DNA of 64,000 bases from contig JAXDBU010000105.1 in the NCBI GenBank assembly GCA_034678485.1, positions 4,230-68,229 on the forward strand. The letters run 5' to 3'. Position numbers and translations under genes: made by a program. The notes under the pieces are model-generated. The model saw nothing but the letters and a program-made list of their open reading frames with translations, made no database searches and had not been told where the DNA came from. The stretch's first letter is position 1. The number at the start of each line of letters is the position of its first letter. Source of the DNA: PLanc-01 sp034678485 (GTDB lineage Bacteria; Planctomycetota; Phycisphaerae; Sedimentisphaerales; Anaerobacaceae). Positions 25,935 through 34,609 of this stretch are shown piece after piece.

Positions 25935-27368
25935 ATGTCCCAGGAACAAAACGTCTACACCAGTCCGCTCGTGGAGCGAAACGCCTCGCGGGAGATGGCG
26001 GAACTCTTCGGCGCCCAGAAGAAGTTCAGCACGTGGCGCCGGCTCTGGCTCGAGCTCGCCAAGGCCGAGAAGAAGCTCGGGTTGGCGATCAAACAGAGCC
26101 AGATCGACGAGATGGCCAGGCACCTCGACGACGTCGACTTTGACAAAGCGGCCGTCTACGAACGGCAGTTCCGCCACGACGTGATGGCGCACGTCTACGC
26201 GTTTGGCGAGGTCGCGCCGAAGGCGGCTCCAATCATCCACTTGGGTGCGACGAGCTGCTACGTCGGCGACAACGCGGACCTGATCATCATGCGCGACGCC
26301 CTCCGGCTCGTCGCGGGCAAGCTGGCCGCCGTGATCGACCTGCTGGCGAAGTTCGCACAGGAGTACCGCGACATGCCCACGCTGGGCTTCACGCACTTCC
26401 AGCCGGCCCAGCTCACCACGGTCGGCAAGCGCGCCACCCTCTGGTCCCAGGAGTTCGCGATGGACCTCGACGAGGTCGAGCACCGGATCGCGACGCTCCC
26501 CTTCCGCGGCGTCAAGGGCACGACCGGTACGCAGGCTTCCTTCATGGAACTCTTCGAGGGCCGACACGCCAAGGTCCGACAGCTCGACAAGGACGTGGCC
26601 GCGGCGTTCGGCTTCAAGAAGGTCTGTCCCGTCACGGGCCAGACCTACACGCGGAAGATCGACACGCTCGTCGTCAACACGTTGGCCTTGATCGCGCAGT
26701 CGGCGCACAAGACGTGCAATGACCTTCGCCTGCTGGCCCACCTCAAGGAGATGGAGGAGCCGTTCGAGAAGTCGCAGATCGGCTCGTCCGCCATGGCCTA
26801 CAAGCGAAACCCGATGCGATGCGAGCGAGTGACGGCGCTGAGCCGGCTCGTACTGAGCCTAGCTACCAGTCCTGCGATGACTGCCTCGGAACAATGGTTC
26901 GAGCGGACGCTCGACGACTCCGCCAACAAGCGAGTCGTGATCCCGGAGGCGTTCCTGGCGGTCGATGGCATCCTGCAGATCCTCCTGAACGTCTGCGACG
27001 GCCTGGTCGTGTATCCGAAGGTGATCGAATCGCACGTGATGGCCGAGCTACCCTTCATGGCGACGGAGAACATCCTCATGGCCGCGGTCAAGGCCGGCGG
27101 CAACCGCCAGGACCTGCACGAGAAGATCCGCCTGTACTCGCAGGCGGCCGCCAACGAGGTGAAACGGTTCGGCCGGCCCAACGACCTGATCGCCCGCCTG
27201 CGGACGGATATCGCCTTCGCAAATCTGAATTTCGAGAAGGTCCTGGACCCCGCAGCCTACGTCGGCCGAGCCCCTGAACAAGTGGACGAGTTCATCCGAG
27301 CCGTCGTGGCCCCGATCCGAAAACGGTACGCGAACGAACTCAACCGAAAAGTCGAGCTGAAGGTGTAG
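25935..27368 (+). CDS. purB: Adenylosuccinate lyase
   Basis: PurB acts twice in purine synthesis, cleaving SAICAR and adenylosuccinate to release fumarate. The 477-residue protein belongs to the fumarase/aspartase superfamily, with the signature SSAMAYKRNPMRCER, the substrate-binding THFQPAQLTT segment and the earlier GATSCYVGDNADL. The ATG at 25935 has a purine-rich AAGGAA upstream. It is followed after 110 bp (with a palindromic repeat) by pyrE, a pyrimidine gene. Confidence 0.96.
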   Translation: MSQEQNVYTSPLVERNASREMAELFGAQKKFSTWRRLWLELAKAEKKLGLAIKQSQIDEMARHLDDVDFDKAAVYERQFRHDVMAHVYAFGEVAPKAAPIIHLGATSCYVGDNADLIIMRDALRLVAGKLAAVIDLLAKFAQEYRDMPTLGFTHFQPAQLTTVGKRATLWSQEFAMDLDEVEHRIATLPFRGVKGTTGTQASFMELFEGRHAKVRQLDKDVAAAFGFKKVCPVTGQTYTRKIDTLVVNTLALIAQSAHKTCNDLRLLAHLKEMEEPFEKSQIGSSAMAYKRNPMRCERVTALSRLVLSLATSPAMTASEQWFERTLDDSANKRVVIPEAFLAVDGILQILLNVCDGLVVYPKVIESHVMAELPFMATENILMAAVKAGGNRQDLHEKIRLYSQAAANEVKRFGRPNDLIARLRTDIAFANLNFEKVLDPAAYVGRAPEQVDEFIRAVVAPIRKRYANELNRKVELKV

Positions 27369-27374
27369 TGATTG

Positions 27375-27465
27375 ACGATTTACTATTTGAGCGTCGAGGC
27401 TTCGGGCCAGCTTCAAGACTTTCGGCCCCTTCAAATAGTAAATAGTAATTAGTAAATGGTAAATA
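27375..27465. repeat. Inverted repeat with taaatagtaa words
   Basis: Between purB and pyrE, tttactatttga (about 27378-27389) is the exact reverse complement of tcaaatagtaaa (about 27430-27441). The right arm continues into a tract of taaatagtaattagtaaatggtaaat. It would form a long stem-loop in RNA and is AT-rich in contrast to its neighbours. It may act as a terminator or be another mobile-like intergenic repeat. Confidence 0.7.
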
Positions 27466-27478
27466 CCGAGGGTTTTCC

Positions 27479-28003
27479 GTGACGAAGAAAGAACTCATCC
27501 AGCGTATCAAGCAGACCGCGTATCTCGAAGGCGATTTCGTTCTTCGCAGCGGCAAGCGGAGCAAGTATTACCTCGACAAATACCTCTTCGAGACCTGCCC
27601 GGACATCCTCAAGGCGCTGGGCAAGGAGTTTTCGAAGCATATGACGGAGGACGTGACGTTGATCGCCGGCGCGGAGCTGGGCGGCGTCGCGCTGGCGGCG
27701 GCGACCGCTATGGAGACGAGCGCCAACTGGATCATCGTCCGCAACAGCAAGAAGGATTACGGCACGAGCAAGCTCGTCGAGGGCGTCCTCAAGGCGGGCG
27801 ACGTCGTCCTGCTCGTCGAGGACATCGCCACCACCGGCGGCCAGGTCCTCGAAGCCGCCAAGGTCATCACCGACGCGGGCGCCACTGTCAAGAAGATCGT
27901 CTGCGTCATCGACCGCAAGCAGGGCGCCCGCGAGAACATCGAAGGCGCGGGCTACGCCTTCGAATCAATCATCACGAAGGACGACCTGGGAATCACGGAC
28001 TGA
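27479..28003 (+). CDS. pyrE: Orotate phosphoribosyltransferase
   Basis: PyrE forms orotidine monophosphate from orotate and PRPP in pyrimidine synthesis. The 174-residue protein is shorter than E. coli PyrE (213) but has the PRPP-binding loop VVLLVEDIATTGGQV, an N-terminal GDFVLRSGKRSKYYLDKY typical of the enzyme, and IVRNSKKDYG for the catalytic lysine loop. It begins at GTG 27479. It is convergent with coaB and the two reading frames overlap by 11 bp at 27993-28003. Confidence 0.93.
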   Translation: MTKKELIQRIKQTAYLEGDFVLRSGKRSKYYLDKYLFETCPDILKALGKEFSKHMTEDVTLIAGAELGGVALAAATAMETSANWIIVRNSKKDYGTSKLVEGVLKAGDVVLLVEDIATTGGQVLEAAKVITDAGATVKKIVCVIDRKQGARENIEGAGYAFESIITKDDLGITD

Positions 28004-28673
28004 TTGATGATGGATGATTGTTGATTGATGATTTGCGCGTCGCGTCGATCATGCGGATGATCCGGCGCGCGCTCGCAGCCTTCCTTGCATCCCTGATTTC
28101 GAGCCAGTCCATTCTCCGGGTTCTGACGTACAGAGTCGATGTGTCGCTACCGATGGAACTGGGTGCGTTGGCGACAATCATGTCGACGTGCTTTTCTCGC
28201 ATCTTGCGTTCGGCGTTGACACGCAGGTCGCGATCCTCCAGGGCGAAGCCGACGACGATCTGCGGCCCGCGGCCCGTGGTTCGTGACTTGGTTTTGTGCC
28301 TGCCGGCCCACTTGAGGATGTCCGCCGTGGGCTTGAGTTCGAGGGTGAGCTTCGTGGGTCGCTTCTTGAGCTTGGTTCTCGCTGGCCTGGCCGGCGTGTA
28401 GTCCGAAACCGCGGCGGCCATGATCAGGCAGTCACACTCGGGGAACCGCTCTTTCACCGCCTTGAACATCTCGGCGGCGCTCTCGACGCGAATCACCTTC
28501 GCGCCGGATGGGGGTTTCAGCGCCGTTGGTGCGGTGATTAGCGTCACCTCATGGCCGGCTCTCAACGCCGCGTGCGCCAGCGCATAGCCCATCCTGCCGC
28601 TGCTGGCATTCGAGATGAATCGCACCGGATCGATGTATTCGCGGGTTCCCCCCGCCGTGATCACAAAACGCAT
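27993..28673 (-). CDS. coaB: Phosphopantothenate--cysteine ligase (stand-alone CoaB)
   Basis: CoaB joins 4'-phosphopantothenate to cysteine. This 226-residue protein is the CoaB half only, with MRFVITAGGTREYIDPVR, ISNASSGRMGYALA and CDCLIMAAAVSDYTPA, then MIVANAPSS near the C-terminus. In most bacteria CoaB is fused behind CoaC; here the CoaC half is the next gene upstream on the same strand, separated by about 200 bp of REP-like sequence. The ATG at 28673 is chosen because the nucleotide-binding strand begins there. It is the last gene of the pheA-coaB run. Confidence 0.93.
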   Translation of the reverse strand: MRFVITAGGTREYIDPVRFISNASSGRMGYALAHAALRAGHEVTLITAPTALKPPSGAKVIRVESAAEMFKAVKERFPECDCLIMAAAVSDYTPARPARTKLKKRPTKLTLELKPTADILKWAGRHKTKSRTTGRGPQIVVGFALEDRDLRVNAERKMREKHVDMIVANAPSSIGSDTSTLYVRTRRMDWLEIRDARKAASARRIIRMIDATRKSSINNHPSSISP

Positions 28674-28732
28674 CGTGTGCCTCGCTGAATCATGCCACAA
28701 CATGCGAGATCGAAAGAGCTGACTGTGTGTGT

Positions 28733-28855
28733 CTGTCATCCTGAGCGAAGCGAAGGATCTGGGCTACGGTCTGCAATCGGGCACGGATACGGAAGGGTAT
28801 TCTTGGCCGGGTGCCAGATGCTTCACTCCACTTCGTTCCGTTCAGCATGACAAAG
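28733..28855. repeat. REP-like palindrome (tgtcatcctgagc... element)
   Basis: This inverted repeat lies in the coaC-coaB gap. It opens with tgtcatcctgagcgaagcg at 28733 and closes with cgttcagcatgaca at 28840-28853. Related pieces occur at 43490-43522 and 49691-49723. It matches a widely dispersed bacterial intergenic repeat type. Confidence 0.75.
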
Positions 28856-28878
28856 CAAAGACCACCCGACAAGACCTC

Positions 28879-29445
28879 CTATTCGCGGCTTTTGTCTCTC
28901 TCAGCGGCCAGTTCCTCGATGGCCGCGAGAATATCCTGGGGCTCGGCCATTCTTCCGATGCCCTCCGTGCCGCAGGCCAAGCGTCCCGTCGCCGGACCGA
29001 CGAAGCGGACGCCCATCGCCCGCAGGGTCTCGACGTTGCGCTTCACCGCCGGGCTTTCCCACATCCGCGTGTTCATGGCCGGCGCGAGCAGCGTCGGCGT
29101 CGCCCAGCAGACACAGAGCGTCGTGCTGAGCAGATCGTCGCAGATGCCGTTGGCGACCTTGCCCAGCATGTCGGCGCAGGCGGGGGCCACGACCACGATC
29201 TGCGCCCAATCGGCCAGAGAGATGTGAGCGCTGCTGCGATCTGCTGGATCGCTCCAGAGGCTCGTGTACGCAGGTCCGGCGGTGACCGCCTCGAAGCTTT
29301 TGGGGCCGACGAGCTGACAAGCGGCTTCCGTCATGACCGTCCGCACGCTTGCGCCGGCGGCCGTCAGTTTGCTGGCCAGATCCACCGCCTTGTAGGCGGC
29401 GATTCCGCCGGTAACGCCCAGCACGATATTCGCGTCCTTGAGCAC
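28879..29445 (-). CDS. coaC: Phosphopantothenoylcysteine decarboxylase (stand-alone CoaC)
   Basis: This flavoprotein decarboxylates 4'-phosphopantothenoyl-cysteine in CoA synthesis. The 188-residue protein has the FMN-binding LGVTGGIAAYKAVDLAS, the catalytic histidine in SAHISLADWAQIVVVAPA and the PAMNTRMWESPAV loop characteristic of CoaC. It starts at GTG 29445 behind a GAGGGGG run; upstream in-frame codons run into rpoZ. It is a separate gene from coaB, unlike the usual fused Dfp. Confidence 0.93.
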   Translation of the reverse strand: MLKDANIVLGVTGGIAAYKAVDLASKLTAAGASVRTVMTEAACQLVGPKSFEAVTAGPAYTSLWSDPADRSSAHISLADWAQIVVVAPACADMLGKVANGICDDLLSTTLCVCWATPTLLAPAMNTRMWESPAVKRNVETLRAMGVRFVGPATGRLACGTEGIGRMAEPQDILAAIEELAAERDKSRE

Positions 29446-29467
29446 CCGGTTTCCCCCTCTCAGACCC

Positions 29468-29749
29468 TCACAGAGGATGCTTCTCAAACAGGCGATCCAG
29501 CTCTTCGCTTCTGCTGGTCTCCACCACGTCCGCTTTCGGCTTGCGGACATAGGGGGTCTCATCGACTGTGATCTTGTCCTGGAGGATCTCCTGGACGACG
29601 ATCTCCATCATGGTCCTGCCCTCGATGTTGTCGATGAGGGGCCGGGAGCCCTGCAGCAGCTCGAGCATGCGCTTCTGGATCAGCGCTGCCAGCTTGAACC
29701 GACCGCCGACCTTCTTGACGATTTCATCACTCTTGAGTTCTTCCAGCAT
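29468..29749 (-). CDS. rpoZ: RNA polymerase omega subunit
   Basis: Omega helps assemble and stabilise RNA polymerase. The 93-residue protein has the conserved helix VGGRFKLAALIQKRMLEL followed by the PLIDNIEGRTMMEIVVQEI segment. It sits directly after gmk, overlapping its 3' end by about 23 bp. The gmk-rpoZ pairing is found in many bacteria and supports the call. The ATG at 29749 has GGAG upstream. Confidence 0.88.
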   Translation of the reverse strand: MLEELKSDEIVKKVGGRFKLAALIQKRMLELLQGSRPLIDNIEGRTMMEIVVQEILQDKITVDETPYVRKPKADVVETSRSEELDRLFEKHPL

Positions 29750-30356
29750 CTGTGTTCTCCAAATAGGCGTCCGGGGCATTCTCGATAATCCGGATCACTT
29801 CGTTGATCGCCCGTTCCAGGTCGTCGTTGACCACCATATTATCATAACATAGCGCCGCGGCGTCGATTTCGTTCTGTGCGGCGCGAAGCCGACGGGCGAC
29901 CACCTCGCCGCTCTCGCGACCGCGACGGCCGATCCGATCCGCCAGCGTCTGCGGACTTGGCGGCATGATGAAGATCATCACCGCCTGCGGATAGATCGCC
30001 TTGACCTGGCGACCGCCTTGGACATCGATCTCCAGGATGACAGTCCTGCCGGCTGCCAGGGCCTCATCGGTCTTGTCGCGAGGCGTTCCATAGAGGTTGC
30101 CGAAGACCTCGGCGTATTCCAGGAACAAACCTTCCTCAATTCGTCGGCGGAACTGCTCCTGCGAGACGAACCAGTAATCCCGGCCGTCCCGCTCGCCCGG
30201 CGCCCGAGGCCGAGTCGTCATCGAGACGCTCAGATAGCTGTCCGCGAGCCGACCCATCACCGCCTTGGTGATCGTGCTCTTGCCGACGCCGGAGGGCCCG
30301 CTGATGACAATCAGCCTGCCGCGAGCTTTCTTCGTTGGGTTGTCTGCCTGAGCCAT
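29727..30356 (-). CDS. gmk: Guanylate kinase
   Basis: Gmk phosphorylates GMP to GDP. The 209-residue protein has the P-loop ISGPSGVGKST, the GMP-binding MTTRPRAPGERDGRDYWFV, YGTPRD and EIDVQGGRQV. The ATG at 30356 overlaps the yicC stop by one base (TGATG), so translation is coupled. The order yicC-gmk-rpoZ is conserved in many bacterial genomes. Confidence 0.96.
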   Translation of the reverse strand: MAQADNPTKKARGRLIVISGPSGVGKSTITKAVMGRLADSYLSVSMTTRPRAPGERDGRDYWFVSQEQFRRRIEEGLFLEYAEVFGNLYGTPRDKTDEALAAGRTVILEIDVQGGRQVKAIYPQAVMIFIMPPSPQTLADRIGRRGRESGEVVARRLRAAQNEIDAAALCYDNMVVNDDLERAINEVIRIIENAPDAYLENTDAGRTQE

Positions 30357-31240
30357 CACTCGATGTTCTGAATCTGCTCCTTGAGGCGCTCGATGCAGCA
30401 TTTGACGTCCACGACGCACCTGGCGATGCCGGCATCGGCGGCTTTGCTGGCCACCGTGTTGGCCTCGCGGAGCATTTCCTGGCTGAGGAAATCCAATCGT
30501 CGACCGGCTTGCCCGTCGGTCTCACAAATCTGTCGAAACTGCTGCAGGTGGGCATCGAGCCGGGCGATCTCCTCCGAGATGTCCGAGCGGTCCGCGAGGA
30601 TGGCCACCTCCCGCGCCAAGGTCTGCTCGTCGAGCTTGAGTTTCGCTTCCGCCAGCAGCTCTTCCACGCGCCGACGAAGCCGCTTGGCGTATTCCAGGAC
30701 CACGGAGCCGCTCCGCTGACGGATGGTTTCCAGCTCCTGGAGGATCACGGCGCAGTGCTTCTCGAGGTCCGCCTGAAGGAAGCGGCCTTCCGCCTCCCGC
30801 ATTCGCTGGAGCTTGTCGAGCGCCTCGGCAGTCAGGCGGGTCACGAACTGCCTGATCCGGGTGCTGTGCTCCTCGTCCGGTTGCACGGGCTGAACAATCC
30901 CCGGCAATTCCAGCAGTCCCGCCAGATCGATGGTCCCGGTCACCCCCACGGCGGAGCTGATCGTCTTGAGACGCGACAGAATGGACCCGAGCGCGGCCTC
31001 ATCGATCTCGAACAGGGCGCTGGCGGAGACTCCCTTGAGTCGAAGCACATAGTTGACCGTGCCGCGGGACAGGCGTTTCCGCAGCTCCCTGTCGATATCC
31101 TCTTCAAGGAACGTGGCGCCTTCCGGCAGCTTGATGATGGTCTTGAGGTATCGGTTGTTGACAGTCTTGATCTCGACGGCATAGGAAATGCCTTCGAGCT
31201 CGCCGATCGCCTCACCGTACCCCGTCATGCTGTTCAGCAT
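30356..31240 (-). CDS. yicC: YicC/YloC family endoribonuclease
   Basis: This family includes RNases implicated in small-RNA turnover. The 294-residue protein starts with the family hallmark MLNSMTGYGEA and ISYAVEIKTVNNRYLK, and ends with RRLDFLSQEMLREANTVASK and the helical KCCIERLKEQIQNIE. The long helical middle is typical of the toroidal hexamer family. It is coupled to gmk through a TGATG junction. Confidence 0.93.
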   Translation of the reverse strand: MLNSMTGYGEAIGELEGISYAVEIKTVNNRYLKTIIKLPEGATFLEEDIDRELRKRLSRGTVNYVLRLKGVSASALFEIDEAALGSILSRLKTISSAVGVTGTIDLAGLLELPGIVQPVQPDEEHSTRIRQFVTRLTAEALDKLQRMREAEGRFLQADLEKHCAVILQELETIRQRSGSVVLEYAKRLRRRVEELLAEAKLKLDEQTLAREVAILADRSDISEEIARLDAHLQQFRQICETDGQAGRRLDFLSQEMLREANTVASKAADAGIARCVVDVKCCIERLKEQIQNIE

Positions 31241-31296
31241 CGCTATTCACTCTCAAAGATGCGGGCAGCGTCCAAACCGGATGTGCAGTCGGCGGT

Positions 31297-31776
31297 TCAC
31301 TCGACGCCGGACCCGCCTGCACCGGTAGCGTCGGTCGGCTGCTGCGAACCGGATTGTGTCGTCGCAGGCTCTGTGGGGGTCGGCTCGGGTGCCGGAGCTG
31401 TTTGCTCGGTCCCTGCCGCCGGAGTGCTCCCTGCAGGCTGTTCCGCAGGCGTCGGAGCGGCCGAGCCTGCCTCGCTCGTCGTCGCAGCCGGGGTCTCGGC
31501 GCCGTAATCGCTGACGCTCGGTCGGAAGTACTTGGCCATCAGGACCGCCAGACCAAGAAAGACAGCGACCAGGCCGATAGTGACCCAGGTAAGGAAGTCG
31601 CCGGTCTTGGAGCCCAGCAGGCCGCTGGCCATGCCGCCGCCGAAGGCGCCGCTCAGCCCGCCGCCGCGGCCCTTCTGGATCAGGATCACCAGGATCAGGA
31701 TGATCGAGACCATCACGAACAGGACGGCCACGAACTTCATCAGAATGCCAACTGCCAACAGAGGTAAGAAAGTCAT
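31297..31776 (-). CDS. secG: Preprotein translocase subunit SecG
   Basis: SecG assists SecYEG-dependent export. The 159-residue protein has two membrane helices (about residues 12-34 and 62-84) around the family loop QKGRGGGLSGAFGGG. It is longer than E. coli SecG (110) because of a 70-residue tail rich in Pro, Ala, Thr and Glu, which is a common feature in this phylum. It sits between tpiA and yicC in the housekeeping run. Confidence 0.93.
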   Translation of the reverse strand: MTFLPLLAVGILMKFVAVLFVMVSIILILVILIQKGRGGGLSGAFGGGMASGLLGSKTGDFLTWVTIGLVAVFLGLAVLMAKYFRPSVSDYGAETPAATTSEAGSAAPTPAEQPAGSTPAAGTEQTAPAPEPTPTEPATTQSGSQQPTDATGAGGSGVE

Positions 31777-31873
31777 AAAGACGCCTCAAAAACAAACTCG
31801 TCAGTCATGCCGGCCTAAGCAGGCGGTTTTCTTGTCATATCCGAACGAACGGTGTATCCCTGCCGGGACGTCG

Positions 31874-32641
31874 TCACACGGCGGCGGCCTGGATGATCTT
31901 CACGAAGTCATCGACCTTGAGACTGGCGCCGCCGACCAGGAGGCCGTCGACGTCTTCCTGGGCCATCAGGTCTTTGGCATTGCCGGCGTTGGCGGAGCCG
32001 CCGTAGAGGATGCGGGTCTCGTCGGCCAGCTTCTGGTTGAACATCTCGGCCAGCAGACGACGAATGAACACGTGCACTTCCTGCGCCTGTTGCGGCGTGG
32101 CGGTCCGGCCGGTCCCGATGGCCCAGACAGGCTCGTAAGCAATCGTCACGGCGGACATCTTGTCCTCGCTCAGGCCGGCCAGACCCGTCTGGAGATGCCG
32201 GGTGACCACGGCTTCCGTCTGCCCTGCGTCCCGCTCATCGAGCATCTCGCCGACGCAGAGGATGGGCAACAGGCCGCCGCCCAGGGAGGCCGTCAACTTC
32301 CTGCCCACGAGCTCGTCTGATTCCCCGAGGACGTGACGGCGCTCGGAGTGTCCACAGAGGACGTAGGTGCAGCCGACGTCCTTGAGCATCGCCGGGCTGA
32401 TCTCGCCCGTGAAAGCGCCTTTGGGCTCGATATAGACATCCTGGGCGCCGACCGCGATGCCGCCGGCGCTGGTGGCTTTCACCACCGATTGCAGGTACAC
32501 GAACGGCGGGATCAGGGCCACGTTCACCTTGTCGCCGGCCAGGCCGGATGCGCCCCGCGTCACGCCCTGCGCCAATTCCACGCTGGAGCGACTGTCCGTG
32601 TTCATCTTCCAATTGCCGGCTACGAACGGCTTTCTCATCAT
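31874..32641 (-). CDS. tpiA: Triosephosphate isomerase
   Basis: TpiA interconverts dihydroxyacetone phosphate and glyceraldehyde 3-phosphate. The 255-residue protein has NWKMN near the start, CGHSERR carrying the electrophilic His, and IAYEPVWAIGTG with the catalytic Glu, followed by ILYGGSANAGN. AGGAG precedes two consecutive ATGs (32641, 32638). The tpiA-secG pairing is found in many bacteria. Confidence 0.97.
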   Translation of the reverse strand: MMRKPFVAGNWKMNTDSRSSVELAQGVTRGASGLAGDKVNVALIPPFVYLQSVVKATSAGGIAVGAQDVYIEPKGAFTGEISPAMLKDVGCTYVLCGHSERRHVLGESDELVGRKLTASLGGGLLPILCVGEMLDERDAGQTEAVVTRHLQTGLAGLSEDKMSAVTIAYEPVWAIGTGRTATPQQAQEVHVFIRRLLAEMFNQKLADETRILYGGSANAGNAKDLMAQEDVDGLLVGGASLKVDDFVKIIQAAAV

Positions 32642-32685
32642 TGTCTCCTATGGTCCTTCAGAACTCCCGTACTGTCCAGGTACTC

Positions 32686-33756
32686 CTACAGCACTTCCTT
32701 GGCCTGGGGAAAACTCCCCAGGGTCGAGAGCTGGAGGCAGTGCTGCCGGGCCTCCTGGAGCCCCCTCTGCACACGTTCCTCCGTCCGATGGCCGAGGAAA
32801 TCGACGAGGAAATGGTATTCCCATTCGCGCTTCTTGCTCGGCCGGGACTCGATATTGGTCAGGTTGATATTGTATTTCTTGAATGTCTCCAAAACGTCCG
32901 CCAGGGCGCCGGCCTTGTGGGCGGTGCTGAACACGATGGACGTCTTGTCCTCGCCGGTCGGCCGGGCGTCCTCGCGACTGACCACGAGGAACCGCGTCAC
33001 GTTGTTGGCGATGTCCTCGATGTTCTCGCAGACCACGTTCAGCCCGTACAGCTCGGCCGCCACTTTCGAGCCGATGGCCGCCGCATAGGATTCCTCCGCC
33101 GCCATCTGGGCCGCCTTGGCCGACGAGGCCACCGCAATCGTATTGGCCTCCTCGAACGTCGAGGCCAGCCAGTTGCGACACTGCGCAAACACCTCCGGCT
33201 TCGAGTAGATCCTCTCGACTTCTTCCAACGTGCAGTTGGCCAGCAGGTTGTGATGGATCGACATCAGCACCTCGGCACAGATCTTCACGTCGGTGTCGAC
33301 CAGAGCGTCGAGGGTCTCGATCACGCCGCCGCCGGTGGAATTCTCGACCGGCACGATCCCCAGATCGCAATGGTTCTTCGAGATCTCGTCGAAGATGCCG
33401 CGAATGTCCGCCAGCGGCTCGTACTCGACGCTGCGACCGAACTTCAGCATCGCCGCGGTATGACTGAAGCTGCCCCCCGGGCCCAGGTAGGCGATTCGAA
33501 GCCGTCTCTCCAGCACGAACGAGCCGCTCATCATCTCCCGCCAGATCGCGACGAGCGTCCGGTCGGGCAGAGGCCCCTTGTTGCCCTTCACGACTTTGTC
33601 CAATACCTGTTTCTCGCGGTCGGGCGCGTAGATAGGGCGCTCGGCCTGTGTCTTGAGCTGGCCAATCTCCACGACGACTCTTGCCCGCTCGTTGAGCAGA
33701 TCTACGAGCTGTACATCGATCTCGTCGATTCGTTTTCTGAGTTCTTCCAGCGACAT
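32686..33756 (-). CDS. pheA: Bifunctional chorismate mutase / prephenate dehydratase
   Basis: PheA makes phenylpyruvate from chorismate in phenylalanine synthesis. The 356-residue protein has an N-terminal AroQ-type mutase (LEELRKRIDEIDVQLVDLLN, residues 1-85), a dehydratase domain (YLGPGGSFSHTAA, IVPVENSTGGGV, NNVTRFLVVS with the catalytic Thr) and a C-terminal ACT domain with the phenylalanine-binding LTNIESRPSK motif, so feedback inhibition is expected. It is the first gene of the eight-gene right-to-left run. Confidence 0.96.
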   Translation of the reverse strand: MSLEELRKRIDEIDVQLVDLLNERARVVVEIGQLKTQAERPIYAPDREKQVLDKVVKGNKGPLPDRTLVAIWREMMSGSFVLERRLRIAYLGPGGSFSHTAAMLKFGRSVEYEPLADIRGIFDEISKNHCDLGIVPVENSTGGGVIETLDALVDTDVKICAEVLMSIHHNLLANCTLEEVERIYSKPEVFAQCRNWLASTFEEANTIAVASSAKAAQMAAEESYAAAIGSKVAAELYGLNVVCENIEDIANNVTRFLVVSREDARPTGEDKTSIVFSTAHKAGALADVLETFKKYNINLTNIESRPSKKREWEYHFLVDFLGHRTEERVQRGLQEARQHCLQLSTLGSFPQAKEVL

Positions 33757-33951
33757 ACTGTGAGCCCGGCTTTGTAAAAACTCTCTTTCTTAGCACAATT
33801 CCCCTGATTCGTCAACGAATTTCACTGTGCCGCTGGAATATTGCGTGCAATAGCGGGCATGCACCCGCTCCCCACGAACTCTGTGAACGGTGGTTGACCG
33901 CAGCCGCCGGGCGATGCTATGCTGCTGCAAACCAGCCAAGGGAGGTCATAG

Positions 33952-34485
33952 ATGTTGCGCTTTACGGTTTTTCGGACCAAGTGGGGCTTTTTCGGCTTAG
34001 CGGGCACGGACGATACCCTGGCCCGGACCTCTTTGCCAATCGCCGATCGGGACGCAGCAGCACACAGATTGCTTCTCGCTCTGAAGTCCGCCGACGACGA
34101 TCTCCGGCGTGATCCAGGCATCCTCCCAAGCCTCCAGGAACGGATCATCGCCTATTTTGAAGGTGAAAACGTTGATTTCAGCACCGATCCCCCTCTGCTG
34201 CTGGACCACGCGACAACATTCGCTCGCAGAGTGCTCTGTGCCTGCCGAACGATACCCTATGGTCGGACAAGGACTTACAGCGATCTGGCTGAACAGGTAG
34301 GCTCGCCGGGGGCCGCCCGGGCCGTTGGCAGCGTCATGGCCTCCAACCCGATTCCCCTGCTCATCCCTTGCCACCGCGTCCTCCGCACCGACGGCGGGCT
34401 CGGCGGATTCTCCGCCCCCGGCGGAACGGCCGTCAAACAGAGGATGCTCGAACGCGAGCGGTCGCCGAACCCCTGCCGGGCATAG
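33952..34485 (+). CDS. ogt: Methylated-DNA--protein-cysteine S-methyltransferase
   Basis: This suicide repair enzyme accepts the methyl group from O6-methylguanine. The 177-residue protein has the active-site motif IPLLIPCHRVLRTDGGLGGF, with the acceptor Cys in PCHRV, and the DNA-binding helix YSDLAEQVGSPGAARAVGSV with the Arg finger. The N-terminal 80 residues are the usual RNase H-like domain, diverged. AAGGGAGG precedes ATG 33952. Confidence 0.95.
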   Translation: MLRFTVFRTKWGFFGLAGTDDTLARTSLPIADRDAAAHRLLLALKSADDDLRRDPGILPSLQERIIAYFEGENVDFSTDPPLLLDHATTFARRVLCACRTIPYGRTRTYSDLAEQVGSPGAARAVGSVMASNPIPLLIPCHRVLRTDGGLGGFSAPGGTAVKQRMLERERSPNPCRA

Positions 34486-34609
34486 ACCATCCTCCTGGCT
34501 CGCAGCGCCGAACTGCGCCCTGATCAGTGTCTGGATCGACACGGGTGAACGCGCCCTTACCCGTGATACGGACTTGGAATGGTCCGTACACGGTGGGTAC
34601 TTGCGCCGT

